The position numbers were made by a program, and so were the translations under genes. Shown here in pieces: positions 25,487 through 33,658 of a stretch of 38,269 nt of DNA. This DNA comes from an uncultured Candidatus Pelagibacter sp. (lineage in GTDB: Bacteria; Pseudomonadota; Alphaproteobacteria; Pelagibacterales; Pelagibacteraceae). Under the pieces are notes generated by a model. That model saw only the letters and a list, made by a program, of their open reading frames with translations. It was not told where the DNA came from and ran no database searches. Position 1 is the stretch's first letter. Every line of letters starts with the position of its first letter. The DNA is taken from NCBI GenBank assembly GCA_905618805.1, contig CAJQSZ010000051.1, positions 1 to 38,269 of the forward strand. The letters are read 5' to 3'.

Positions 25487-26695
25487 TTATAAATAATGAG
25501 GATTTAATTTATTCTTTATTGAAAATAACAGCGATATTGCGACTAATATATAAGAGCCTGAAACTAAAGCAATTTGCTCTATCGAAAAGCTATTATCTAT
25601 TAGAATTCCAAATAAAGCTGTGCCAAAAGCGGTTGAAAATACCATCAGAGCAGTTGTAAATGCTTTAATTGAACCAATATATTTAACACCATAAATCTCA
25701 GCCCAAGTAGCCGAACCTAAAACATTAGCTAATCCATTTGAAATACCAATTAACCCAAGGAATACAAAAGATGAAATTGGTGAATTGAAATAGTAAAGAA
25801 CAATTGTAGAAATAAACAAGGGTATGTTCATATAGATTAATAATTTCCTACTACTAAATTTATCTATTAAAAAGCCAGATAAAAATAAAGTAATTACAGA
25901 TAAAATTGAATACACCATAAATGATTGAGCAATTACATAAGGGCCCCAGCCTTTTGAAGAAACTATAAATGATTGATAAACAAATGTCCCCGTTGCAATC
26001 GATGGCATGGCTAACATACTTAAACAAATAATATAAAACCTATAATCTTTTAATACCTCAATTCTTTTCCATTGTTTTATATCTTTTGTTTTTGCACCTT
26101 TGGTGCTTGAAGCTTCTCTTGAATCTAGTTTTATATTTTTTATCAATAAAAAAGAGGCTGCTGGTAACACTACAACAATTAAAATTGAAATTGTTAACCA
26201 AATATTCCTCCAATCAATAATTGTTAATAAAAAAATAATTAATAATGGTAGAATGAACTCAGCTAAAGAAAGACCAAGCCATGTTGCGCTTAAAGCTCTG
26301 CCTCTACTTCTTTCAAAAAATCTTGATATGGTTGTGCTTGCTGTGTGAGACATTAGCCCTTGACCTGAAAGCCGCATTAGAAAAATAGAAAAAAATAGAA
26401 AAATTATTGATGAAATTTTAGAAAATAAAAAGCAAGAGATTGCCAGTAACGCAGCTACATATAATGCAAATTTTAATATATTTACATCATCTATTTTCTT
26501 TCCAATCCAAACCAATATAAAACTACTTAATAATGTTGCTGATGCATAAATTGTACCAAATTGACCATGAGTGATGGAAAGAGACTCTCTTATACTAGAA
26601 TTAAAAAGACCTAAAAAAAAACTCTGTCCAAAACTTGAAAAAAATGTAAATATAAATCCAAATAGAATTACTTTAAAATTCAAACTTTTAAACAT
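25487..26695 (-). CDS. Major facilitator superfamily transporter
   Basis: A 402-residue membrane protein with about 12 hydrophobic segments in two halves and a central charged loop (about residues 190-215, SREASSTKGAKTKDIKQWKR). The 2-3 loop motif WIGKKIDDVNILKF and the SRFFERSRGRALSATWLG block are MFS-like, as is FLIDKFSSRKLLIYMN in the second half. It could carry a carboxylate or act as an exporter; the substrate is not identifiable. Its start is only 14 nt from the divergent dehydrogenase gene. It precedes rpoZ by 43 nt on the same strand. Confidence 0.82.
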   Translation of the reverse strand: MFKSLNFKVILFGFIFTFFSSFGQSFFLGLFNSSIRESLSITHGQFGTIYASATLLSSFILVWIGKKIDDVNILKFALYVAALLAISCFLFSKISSIIFLFFSIFLMRLSGQGLMSHTASTTISRFFERSRGRALSATWLGLSLAEFILPLLIIFLLTIIDWRNIWLTISILIVVVLPAASFLLIKNIKLDSREASSTKGAKTKDIKQWKRIEVLKDYRFYIICLSMLAMPSIATGTFVYQSFIVSSKGWGPYVIAQSFMVYSILSVITLFLSGFLIDKFSSRKLLIYMNIPLFISTIVLYYFNSPISSFVFLGLIGISNGLANVLGSATWAEIYGVKYIGSIKAFTTALMVFSTAFGTALFGILIDNSFSIEQIALVSGSYILVAISLLFSIKNKLNPHYL

Positions 26696-26709
26696 AGGAA
26701 ATTATAATT

Positions 26710-27594
26710 ATGAGCAATGTTGCATTTATAGGTTTAGGTGTCATGGGCTATCCAATGGCTGGTTATATATCAAAAGCTGGTCACAATGTAACCGTTTATA
26801 ATCGAACAGGTGCAAAAGCTGACAAATGGCTTTCTGAATACAAAGGTTCAAAAGCAACTACTCCCTCGGAAGCCGCAGATGGTGCTGACTTTATTTTTAC
26901 ATGTGTTGGAAATGATAAAGATTTGAAAGAAGTAACTTTTGGTGACAGCTGTAGCAATAGTCTTAACGGAATTTTTAAAACTATTAAGAAAGGTGCCGTT
27001 TATATAGATAACACTACTGCATCAGCAACAATTGCAAGAGATATCTATGATTTTTCAATAAAAAATGAATTTGGTTTTTTAGATGCCCCAGTATCGGGTG
27101 GTCAAGCTGGAGCTGAAAATGGTGCGCTTACAGTTATGATTGGTGGAGATCTGGTAAATTTTAATAAAGCAAAAGATATTATTAATTGCTACAGTAAAAA
27201 GATGAAGTTACTTGGTGCTGCTGGAAGTGGACAGCTTGCTAAAATGGTTAATCAAATCTGTATTGCTGGATTAGTTCAAGGTTTATCTGAAGCTATCAAC
27301 TTCGGTAAGAAAGCTGGCTTAAACATGGAAAATGTTATTGAGGTGATTTCAAAAGGTGCCGCACAATCTTGGCAAATGGAAAATAGATACAAAACAATGA
27401 TTGATAATAAATTTGATTTTGGTTTTGCTGTTGATTGGATGAGAAAAGATTTAAAAATTGCTCTTGATGAGGCTAAAAAAAATGGATCTTTATTACCTGT
27501 TACCGAAATAGTTGATCAATATTATGAAGATGTTCAGAAAATGGGTGGCAATAGATGGGATACCTCTAGTCTTATCAAAAGATTAAGTAAGTAA
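26710..27594 (+). CDS. 3-hydroxyisobutyrate dehydrogenase-type beta-hydroxyacid dehydrogenase
   Basis: A 294-residue member of the beta-hydroxyacid dehydrogenase family (3-hydroxyisobutyrate, tartronate semialdehyde or related substrates). The N-terminal dinucleotide fold has FIGLGVMGYPMAG and YNRTGAKADKW. DAPVSGGQAGAENGALTVMI is the substrate loop, and GAAGSGQLAKMVNQI carries the catalytic Lys. The Asn-Arg after the second strand (YNRT) hints at NADP use but is not decisive. The next gene follows 6 nt after the stop. No valine-degradation neighbour is present, so the substrate is left open. Confidence 0.85.
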   Translation: MSNVAFIGLGVMGYPMAGYISKAGHNVTVYNRTGAKADKWLSEYKGSKATTPSEAADGADFIFTCVGNDKDLKEVTFGDSCSNSLNGIFKTIKKGAVYIDNTTASATIARDIYDFSIKNEFGFLDAPVSGGQAGAENGALTVMIGGDLVNFNKAKDIINCYSKKMKLLGAAGSGQLAKMVNQICIAGLVQGLSEAINFGKKAGLNMENVIEVISKGAAQSWQMENRYKTMIDNKFDFGFAVDWMRKDLKIALDEAKKNGSLLPVTEIVDQYYEDVQKMGGNRWDTSSLIKRLSK

Positions 27595-27600
27595 TCGAGT

Positions 27601-28203
27601 ATGCAACCAGCATACTATGAAAATTTTTATGAAATAGAAAAAAAAATATGGTCACTACTTGATGATGCAGTAACCAATAGAACCTCTCCTTTTAGAATTC
27701 CTGTATTTATTTCTGGTAGCCAAAATGACTTTGATGGGAGAATAGTGGTTCTTAGAAAATCTGATCAATCAAAAAAACTTCTTCAATTTCATAGTGACAT
27801 CAGGTCTGATAAAATTAAAAAACTAAAAGATAACAATAATGCCTCAATGTTATTTTATGATAAAGAAGAAAAGATTCAAGTTAGAGTAAAAGTTGAGTGT
27901 ACTATAAATCATGAAAATGAAGTTACGAAACAATCCTGGTTAAAAACAGGACATATGAGTAGAAAGTGTTACTTGGTAGATAGTGGACCTGGAACAGAGT
28001 CTTCAACTCCGACTTCTGGTCTAAAACCTGAATTAGATAATTTTGAATTTACAATGCAACAAAGTGAAGTGGGATATAAAAACTTTACAGTAATTCAGTG
28101 TGAAATTAAAAGTTTAGAATGGCTTTATTTAGCTGCAAAAGGTCACCGTAGAGCTAGATTTGAATTTTCTGATTACACAAAGGGATATTGGTTAATTCCA
28201 TAA
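27601..28203 (+). CDS. Pyridoxamine 5'-phosphate oxidase-like (Alr4036-type) flavin protein
   Basis: A 200-residue split-barrel protein. GRIVVLRKSDQSKKLLQFHS followed by DIRSDKIKKLK matches the FMN-binding domain of Alr4036-like PNPOx relatives, and FYDKEEKIQVRVKVE continues it. A C-terminal KGHRRARFEFSD block matches the PNPOx dimer/flavin region. True PdxH activity is uncertain; many relatives are uncharacterised. It lies 6 nt after the dehydrogenase gene and 2 nt before the SemiSWEET gene, so these three share a transcript. Confidence 0.75.
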   Translation: MQPAYYENFYEIEKKIWSLLDDAVTNRTSPFRIPVFISGSQNDFDGRIVVLRKSDQSKKLLQFHSDIRSDKIKKLKDNNNASMLFYDKEEKIQVRVKVECTINHENEVTKQSWLKTGHMSRKCYLVDSGPGTESSTPTSGLKPELDNFEFTMQQSEVGYKNFTVIQCEIKSLEWLYLAAKGHRRARFEFSDYTKGYWLIP

Positions 28204-28205
28204 AA

Positions 28206-28469
28206 ATGATAATAGATTTCATAATAAACTACATCGGTTTTTTTGCTGCATTTTGTACAACGATTGCTTTCGTTCCTCAGGTAATTAAAGTTTACAAATC
28301 TAAAAGTACTAAAGATATATCTTTATATATGTTTTTGATATTTACAATTGGTGTTCTATCTTGGTTAATATACGGAATTATAATTTTTAACATTCCAGTT
28401 ATTCTAGCAAACGCAGTAACTCTAATATTAAGTTTTATTATATTAATTTATAAGCTGCGATATAAATAA
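28206..28469 (+). CDS. SemiSWEET / PQ-loop sugar transporter
   Basis: An 87-residue three-helix membrane protein from ATG 28206 (a TTG at 28188 inside the previous gene could extend it by six residues, but ATG after the stop is better). TTIAFVPQVIKVYKSKSTKD is the PQ-loop signature of the MtN3/SWEET family, followed by two hydrophobic helices. Bacterial SemiSWEETs dimerise to carry small sugars. It ends exactly where the convergent gamma-carbonic anhydrase gene ends (28469/28470). Confidence 0.85.
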   Translation: MIIDFIINYIGFFAAFCTTIAFVPQVIKVYKSKSTKDISLYMFLIFTIGVLSWLIYGIIIFNIPVILANAVTLILSFIILIYKLRYK

Positions 28470-28982
28470 CTAAAATATTGATTTTGAATATTTTTTCCAG
28501 TTTTCTTGATAATGAATAGCATTTTCAGTAATTGATTTTTTTTCCTCAGTAGTTACTTGACGTGCAATTTTACCAGGAGATCCAATAACTAAAGAATTAT
28601 CAGGTATTACTTTATTCTCTGTCACTAGTGCATTAGCACCTATAATACAATTTTTACCAATCTTAACACCATTTAAAATAATAGCACCAATTCCAATTAA
28701 GGAGTTATCTCCAATAGTGCATCCATGAAGCATTACTAAATGTCCTATTGTTACATCTTTTCCAATTTTTAATGGATAACCTGGGTCTGTATGTAAAACA
28801 CTTCCATCTTGGATATTTGACCCTTCACCAACATAAATATTTTCAACATCGCCTCTTAATGTTACATTAAACCAAATACTAGTATTTTTTTCTAAGGTAA
28901 CATCTCCAATAATAGATGCGTTAGATGCAGACCAATTTTCACCTAAATTTTTTACTTTTTTATCTTTCAAATTATAAAACAT
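28470..28982 (-). CDS. Gamma-carbonic anhydrase family protein
   Basis: A 170-residue left-handed beta-helix protein. The three zinc-ligand histidines of gamma-carbonic anhydrases fit His64 (SVLHTDPG), His81 and His86 (IGHLVMLHGC). RGDVENIYVGEGSNIQDGS precedes them, and GSPGKIARQ is the family C-terminal motif. Many such bacterial proteins (YrdA/PaaY-like) have weak or no carbonic anhydrase activity and may be thioesterase helpers, so the role is inferred only at family level. Confidence 0.85.
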   Translation of the reverse strand: MFYNLKDKKVKNLGENWSASNASIIGDVTLEKNTSIWFNVTLRGDVENIYVGEGSNIQDGSVLHTDPGYPLKIGKDVTIGHLVMLHGCTIGDNSLIGIGAIILNGVKIGKNCIIGANALVTENKVIPDNSLVIGSPGKIARQVTTEEKKSITENAIHYQENWKKYSKSIF

Positions 28983-29002
28983 ATCTTATATATTATTATA
29001 AC

Positions 29003-29557
29003 ATGCCGTTAAAAACTCCAATATGTGATTTTGGACAAGCAGCCAAAAGCTTTGAATTAAAATCAACTAATAATGAAATTGTCAAATTAAATGATATTAA
29101 GGGAGAAAATGGAACGTTAATAATGTTTATTTGTAACCATTGTCCTTACGTTATAGCAGTTATTAAAGATATTATTGAAGATTGTAAAAATTTAGAGGAA
29201 CTAGGAATTAAAGCGGTAGCCATATGTTCCAACGACTCAATTAATTACCCAGAAGACTCTTTTGATAAGATGATCAAATTTTATAAAGATCATAATTTTA
29301 ACTTTCCCTATCTTCTAGATGAATCACAAGATGTGGCAAAGATTTATGGTGCAGTATGTACGCCAGATTTTTTTGGTTATAATAAAAATTTAGAACTTCA
29401 ATATAGAGGAAGAATTAGAGAGTTAAAAAATTTAAAACCTGTAAAAACTGGTGAAAGTGATTTATTTAAAGCAATGAAACAAATATCTAAAATTGGTAGA
29501 GGTCCTAAAGAGCAGACTCCAAGTATGGGGTGTGGAATAAAGTGGTTAGATAATTAA
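29003..29557 (+). CDS. Thioredoxin-like / AhpC-TSA family protein
   Basis: 184 residues from ATG 29003 (MPLKTPICDFGQAAKSFEL); open frame continues 26 codons upstream but crosses the divergent gene's start. The motif FICNHCPYVIAV is the CxxC-type PRX-like1 group signature. LLDESQDVAKIYGAVCTPDFF and YRGRI complete a thioredoxin fold with a cis-Pro (TPDFF). It is probably a cytosolic redox protein; the partner is unknown. Its TAATG overlaps the next glycosyltransferase gene by 1 nt. Confidence 0.82.
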   Translation: MPLKTPICDFGQAAKSFELKSTNNEIVKLNDIKGENGTLIMFICNHCPYVIAVIKDIIEDCKNLEELGIKAVAICSNDSINYPEDSFDKMIKFYKDHNFNFPYLLDESQDVAKIYGAVCTPDFFGYNKNLELQYRGRIRELKNLKPVKTGESDLFKAMKQISKIGRGPKEQTPSMGCGIKWLDN

Positions 29558-30639
29558 TGTATTTAATTGTTACAAAAACTTTTCCACCTGAACTTGGTGG
29601 AATGCAAAATTTAATGTGGGGGTTAGCTAATGAACTCTCAAAAAACTTCATGATAAAAGTTTTTGCTAACTTTTATGAAGATCACAAAATTTTTGATGAA
29701 CAAGTTTCTTTTTCAATTGAAAGAGTTGGTGGAATAAAGTTTTTTAGAAAATATAGAAAAGCTCAACTAATTAATGAATTTATAAAAGAAAATAAAATTG
29801 AAGGAATTGTTGCAGACCACTGGAAAAGTTTAGAACTACTTAAAACTAATAAGAAAAAAATATGCTTAATTCATGGTAAAGAAATAAATCATAAAAAAGG
29901 TACGTCATTGAATAAAAGAGTTTTAGATGTTTTAAGTAATGTTGAAACCATAGTTGCCAACTCAAAATATACAAAAGATCTTGCTGTATCACTTGGTGTT
30001 CCACAAGATAAAATTGTTGTTATCAATCCTGGTGTAGATCAAGTTCAAGAATTGAATCAGAAAACCTTAAATAAAGTTGAGAATTTATTAAAATATAAAT
30101 CTCCTAGATTAATTACTGTTTCAAGATTTGATAAAAGAAAAAATCATGAAAAAATTATAATGGCCTTAAGAAATTTAAAACAGATTTACCCTGAAATTGT
30201 CTACATATGTATTGGTTATGGAGATGAGGAAAAAAATATTAAAAAACTAGTTGCAGAATTAAGTTTACAAAGTCAGGTAATGTTTTTTAAAGATATCTCA
30301 AATGATCTAAAAAATTCACTTGTAGCTAAATCTAATGTTTTTGTAATGCCTTCAATAATTCATAAAAAGTCAGTTGAGGGTTTTGGTATTGCTTATGTTG
30401 AGGCCGCACAATATGGAGTCCCATCCCTTGGTGGCAAAGATGGGGGCGCTTCTGATGCAATTGAACATCAAAAAACTGGTTTGATTTGTGACGGTACTGA
30501 ATTAAATGAAGTTTATTCTTCAATCAACTCAATGATAGAAAATAATAAATATTTAGAGTTAGGCAAAGCTGCTAAAGAAAATTCATCTAAATTTCAGTGG
30601 AATAAAATAATTGAAGAATATAAAAAAATTCTAACCTAA
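29557..30639 (+). CDS. GT4-family glycosyltransferase
   Basis: A 360-residue GT-B glycosyltransferase. The N-terminal domain begins TKTFPPELGGMQNLMWGLAN, typical of GT4. The C-terminal donor-binding domain has SRFDKRKNHEKIIMAL and the EX7E region SVEGFGIAYVEAAQYGVPSLG. These enzymes add sugars to lipopolysaccharide, glycolipids or glycans; acceptor and donor are not readable. It converges on a GT9 gene with a 9-nt overlap, suggesting both act in envelope polysaccharide synthesis. Confidence 0.85.
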   Translation: MYLIVTKTFPPELGGMQNLMWGLANELSKNFMIKVFANFYEDHKIFDEQVSFSIERVGGIKFFRKYRKAQLINEFIKENKIEGIVADHWKSLELLKTNKKKICLIHGKEINHKKGTSLNKRVLDVLSNVETIVANSKYTKDLAVSLGVPQDKIVVINPGVDQVQELNQKTLNKVENLLKYKSPRLITVSRFDKRKNHEKIIMALRNLKQIYPEIVYICIGYGDEEKNIKKLVAELSLQSQVMFFKDISNDLKNSLVAKSNVFVMPSIIHKKSVEGFGIAYVEAAQYGVPSLGGKDGGASDAIEHQKTGLICDGTELNEVYSSINSMIENNKYLELGKAAKENSSKFQWNKIIEEYKKILT

Positions 30640-31572
30640 AATATTAAACATTCTCTCAAAAACTTTTTCAGCACTTAATTTATTAAGGTCTTCAACTTGT
30701 ATTGCTTTAAAATTTTTTCTCTCAATACTAACTTTAAACGCTGTTGTGTGTTTACCAAATAGAGTTAACCCTTTTGCTCCTAGATGGGCAGACATATGAG
30801 CGGGACCAGTATCATTAGCTACAACAAACGAACTTTCTTTAATTAATGTAGATAGCTGTGAAATGTTAAGTACTTTATTCTGATCTAAAATTGGGGTGGC
30901 GTGAATATTCTTTGCATCATCAACTTCATTAGGACCAGGCGCAACTATAATTTTATATCTATCCTTAAATTTATTTTTAATAAGTTCAATTAATTCATTA
31001 TAGTAAGGCCATTTTTTAATATCTAAATGTGTTGAGCAGAAAGGAAATAATACAATATACTTTTTTAATTCATTTTCATTTTTAATGTTGTCTATATTTG
31101 CACAAGACCAATTGAAGTTTGGTGACATAGTATGTTGAGTGTTGAGGCCAGACTTTTTTAATTGATGTTCGAATCGATTGAGGACAGAATTTTTATCAAA
31201 TTCTTCTTTTGATGTCTTTAATGGTAGTGTCGTTTCTGAGCTTGACCATATTTTAAAATTTGCTTTAGGAAATAATATGCTTTTATAAAATTTTGTTCTA
31301 GATGAATTCTGAAGGTCGTAAACCTTATGTGCATTAAGTTTCTTTAAAGTTCTCATTAACAGATATAGATAAATTAGATTAAACTTGGATAGTCTTTTGT
31401 CTAAAATGACATTATGTATAAATGGATTTTTCTTAAATAACTCAGAATATGGCTCTGTTGTTAATAGATGTATTTGATCTTCTTTGTGATTTTCAGAAAT
31501 GTCTTGAATTGCACCACTTGCTTGAGCTATATCTCCAAGTGAACCATGTTTGATTATTAAAATATTAGACAT
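30631..31572 (-). CDS. GT9-family glycosyltransferase (heptosyltransferase-like)
   Basis: A 313-residue protein. IIKHGSLGDIAQASGAIQDI at the N terminus and VANDTGPAHMSAHLGAKGLT near residues 260-280 are the two main blocks of lipopolysaccharide heptosyltransferases (WaaC/WaaF/RfaF-like, GT9), plus LFGKHT downstream. It would transfer a sugar from an ADP- or nucleotide-sugar to the lipid A core. The exact sugar is unknown. It is divergent from the DUF6165 gene across 32 nt and overlaps the GT4 gene's end. Confidence 0.85.
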   Translation of the reverse strand: MSNILIIKHGSLGDIAQASGAIQDISENHKEDQIHLLTTEPYSELFKKNPFIHNVILDKRLSKFNLIYLYLLMRTLKKLNAHKVYDLQNSSRTKFYKSILFPKANFKIWSSSETTLPLKTSKEEFDKNSVLNRFEHQLKKSGLNTQHTMSPNFNWSCANIDNIKNENELKKYIVLFPFCSTHLDIKKWPYYNELIELIKNKFKDRYKIIVAPGPNEVDDAKNIHATPILDQNKVLNISQLSTLIKESSFVVANDTGPAHMSAHLGAKGLTLFGKHTTAFKVSIERKNFKAIQVEDLNKLSAEKVFERMFNILG

Positions 31573-31604
31573 ATTTTTAAGAAGTTAACATATTATAAAT
31601 TTTT

Positions 31605-31994
31605 ATGAATAAAATTCTAGTTGAAGTATCAGTGGGAGAACTTTTAGATAAAATCTCTATTCTTGAAATTAAAAAAGAAAAAATTAAGGATCCTGAAAAA
31701 CTAAAATTTATTAACGATGAACACTCTATATTAAAGGTTCAATTAGAACAAAATGTAAAGTCAGATGACAAACTTAATAAACTATTTCAATCTCTAAAAG
31801 AAAATAATGCTAAATTATGGGTTATTGAAGATGACAAAAGATTATGCGAAAAAAACTCTAACTTTACTGAGAATTTTATAAAACTTTCTAGGGACATTCA
31901 TTTCTTAAATGATGATCGTGCTAAAATTAAACTTGAAATAAATAAACACACAGGCTCTAAAATAAAAGAAATCAAAGAATATACTAAATATTAA
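31605..31994 (+). CDS. DUF6165 family protein
   Basis: A 129-residue protein whose start reads ILVEVSVGELLDKISILEIK and then KEKIKDPEKL, matching the DUF6165 pattern (VxVSxGELLDKITILEIKxxxI). Function is unknown; homologues often lie near glycosyltransferase or LPS genes, as this one lies next to the GT9 gene. It is helical, Lys/Glu-rich, with no signal peptide or membrane segment, and so probably cytosolic. Confidence 0.75.
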   Translation: MNKILVEVSVGELLDKISILEIKKEKIKDPEKLKFINDEHSILKVQLEQNVKSDDKLNKLFQSLKENNAKLWVIEDDKRLCEKNSNFTENFIKLSRDIHFLNDDRAKIKLEINKHTGSKIKEIKEYTKY

Positions 31995-32013
31995 AACTGA
32001 GTCTCAACTTGTT

Positions 32014-32160
32014 ATGGTAAAATCTCCCTGCACTAATATTTGTACAATGAGTAAGGATGGTAAACTTTGCCTTGGATGTGGACGCTCTATAGATGAAATA
32101 ACTAATTGGGGTTATTTTAGTAATAAAGAAAAAGAAAAAATTATAAAAAAAAATATCTGA
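32014..32160 (+). CDS. DUF1289 family small Cys-rich protein
   Basis: A 48-residue protein from ATG 32014 to TGA 32158-32160. The start MVKSPCTNICTMSKDGKLCL followed by GCGRSIDEITNW is the complete DUF1289 motif (SPCxxxCxxxxxxxLCxGCxRTxxEIxxW). Cys6, Cys10, Cys19 and Cys22 could bind a metal or Fe-S cluster; the family is often called Fe-S protein, without proof. It starts 19 nt after the DUF6165 gene. Confidence 0.85.
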   Translation: MVKSPCTNICTMSKDGKLCLGCGRSIDEITNWGYFSNKEKEKIIKKNI

Positions 32161-32243
32161 TCTACTAATATTAAAAAAGACTTCTAATGAATAATGGTTA
32201 GATTATTTTTTTCTCACATCTTTAAACAAGAAATTTTAATAAA

Positions 32244-32921
32244 TTATTGCTGAAAACTATATTTTTTTTCTAAATACTTTATCGATTTGTGAATTAAAAA
32301 AGTCATAAATAAATAAATACCACCCGCCATAAGAAATACCTCAAGTGGCTTATACGTGGTTGAAACAATATGTTTGGCAACACCAGTTATATCCATTAAT
32401 GTTACTGTGCTTGCAAGAGATGTGCCCTTCATCATTAATATAATTTCATTACCATAAGCTGGTAAAGATTGTCTAATAGCAACGGGTATTTGAATTTTAT
32501 AAAATATAATCTTTTTTGATATTCCTAAACTTTTTCCCGCTTCAATAACTCCAGGTTTAATAGTTTGAAAAGCGGATCTTAAAATTTCTGATGTATAGGC
32601 GCCAGTATTTAGTGCAAATGCAATAATTGCACACCAATATGGTTCTTTAAAAATCACCCAAAAAAAAGTTGATCTAAAATATTCTATTTGCCCTAAACCA
32701 TAATAAATTATAAATATTTGAACTAATAATGGTGTGCCTCTAAAAACATATGAATATCCGTAAGCAAATTGATTAATCATAGGATTTTTATTTAATCTTA
32801 AAATTGCGAATATAAGACCAATGAATATTCCAAAAAATAAAGATAGTGATAACAGTTTTAAAGTTATAACTGCTGCACTCAATAATTTAGGTAAGCTTGA
32901 AGCCATTAAAACTATATCCAT
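32244..32921 (-). CDS. Amino-acid ABC transporter permease (HisM/ArtM type)
   Basis: A 225-residue inner-membrane permease with about five hydrophobic segments. The cytoplasmic EAA loop reads EAGKSLGISKKIIFYKIQIP and continues VAIRQSLPAYGNEII, typical of the polar amino-acid family (HisM/GlnP). It partners with the permease upstream (TAATG overlap) and the binding protein at 33659. No ATPase gene lies in this cluster, so a shared ATP-binding subunit must come from elsewhere. Confidence 0.9.
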   Translation of the reverse strand: MDIVLMASSLPKLLSAAVITLKLLSLSLFFGIFIGLIFAILRLNKNPMINQFAYGYSYVFRGTPLLVQIFIIYYGLGQIEYFRSTFFWVIFKEPYWCAIIAFALNTGAYTSEILRSAFQTIKPGVIEAGKSLGISKKIIFYKIQIPVAIRQSLPAYGNEIILMMKGTSLASTVTLMDITGVAKHIVSTTYKPLEVFLMAGGIYLFMTFLIHKSIKYLEKKYSFQQ

Positions 32922-33613
32922 TAAAAACCCCTGCTGTACTTGACTTCAAGTCTATTAATTAATTTCATACTTAAAAAAGTAAGCATCAAATATAAAACTG
33001 CAGCAAAAGAATAAAAAAATAAAGGGTCTCTTGTTGATCCAGCCGCAATATAGGATTGCCTCATAATCTCAACTAAACCAGTAACAGATATTAAAGATGT
33101 ATCTTTTAATGTTATTTGCCAAACATTACTTAAGTTTGGAATCGCCAGTCTTAACATTTGTGGCATAATCACTTTTAAAAAATAAATATATTTTTTAAGT
33201 CCTAAAACTTTACAAGCTTCAAATTGACCTTTGTCTATTGATTGAATTGCACCTCTGAAAACTTCTGTTGAATATGCTCCCGATATTATTCCAATAGCAA
33301 AAGAGCCTGTTATAAATGCATTAATCTCTATATATTCAAAATAACCAAAAATTGAAGCCACATACATTATTGCCCCACTTCCTCCAAAAAAGAATAGGTA
33401 AATCACAAGAAGTTCTGGAACACCTCTTATTACTGTTGTGTAAGAATTTGCTATAAAATTTAAAAATTTATTATTTGATAATTTTAATGGTGTAAAGATT
33501 ATTGAAAATATAAAACCAATCCACAACGCTGTGATTGAGACAGCAATTGTCATTAGAGTTGCATAAAGCAACTCATCTCCCCAGCCAGTTTTTCCAAAAG
33601 TTAAAAGATCCAT
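32921..33613 (-). CDS. Amino-acid ABC transporter permease (HisQ/ArtQ type)
   Basis: A 230-residue permease with about five hydrophobic segments. PELLVIYLFFFGG and the EAA loop EACKVLGLKKYIYFLKVIMP, then QMLRLAIPNLSNVWQITLKD and TSLISVTGLVEIMRQSYIAAG are HisQ/OccQ-like. Together with HisM it would form the heterodimeric channel for histidine, lysine, arginine, ornithine or a related cationic amino acid. The gene follows a strong stem-loop after the binding-protein gene. Confidence 0.9.
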   Translation of the reverse strand: MDLLTFGKTGWGDELLYATLMTIAVSITALWIGFIFSIIFTPLKLSNNKFLNFIANSYTTVIRGVPELLVIYLFFFGGSGAIMYVASIFGYFEYIEINAFITGSFAIGIISGAYSTEVFRGAIQSIDKGQFEACKVLGLKKYIYFLKVIMPQMLRLAIPNLSNVWQITLKDTSLISVTGLVEIMRQSYIAAGSTRDPLFFYSFAAVLYLMLTFLSMKLINRLEVKYSRGF

Positions 33614-33621
33614 ATCGAAAG

Positions 33622-33643
33622 GGCGACTAAATAAATAGTCGCC
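33622..33643 (-). terminator. Stem-loop between binding protein and permease genes
   Basis: A perfect 8-bp hairpin (GGCGACTA/TAGTCGCC, 6-nt loop), extended by A/T pairs, lies in the 45-nt gap after the binding-protein stop. On the minus strand only CTTT follows, so it may act as a partial terminator or mRNA-stability element that raises binding protein over permease output, as in many ABC operons. Confidence 0.5.
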
Positions 33644-33658
33644 TTTTCAAAATATTAA

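Noticed and set aside
28925-29002. An N-terminal extension of the thioredoxin-like protein.
   Set aside because: It would overlap the start of the divergent gamma-carbonic anhydrase gene, and MPLKTPICDFG is the normal family start.
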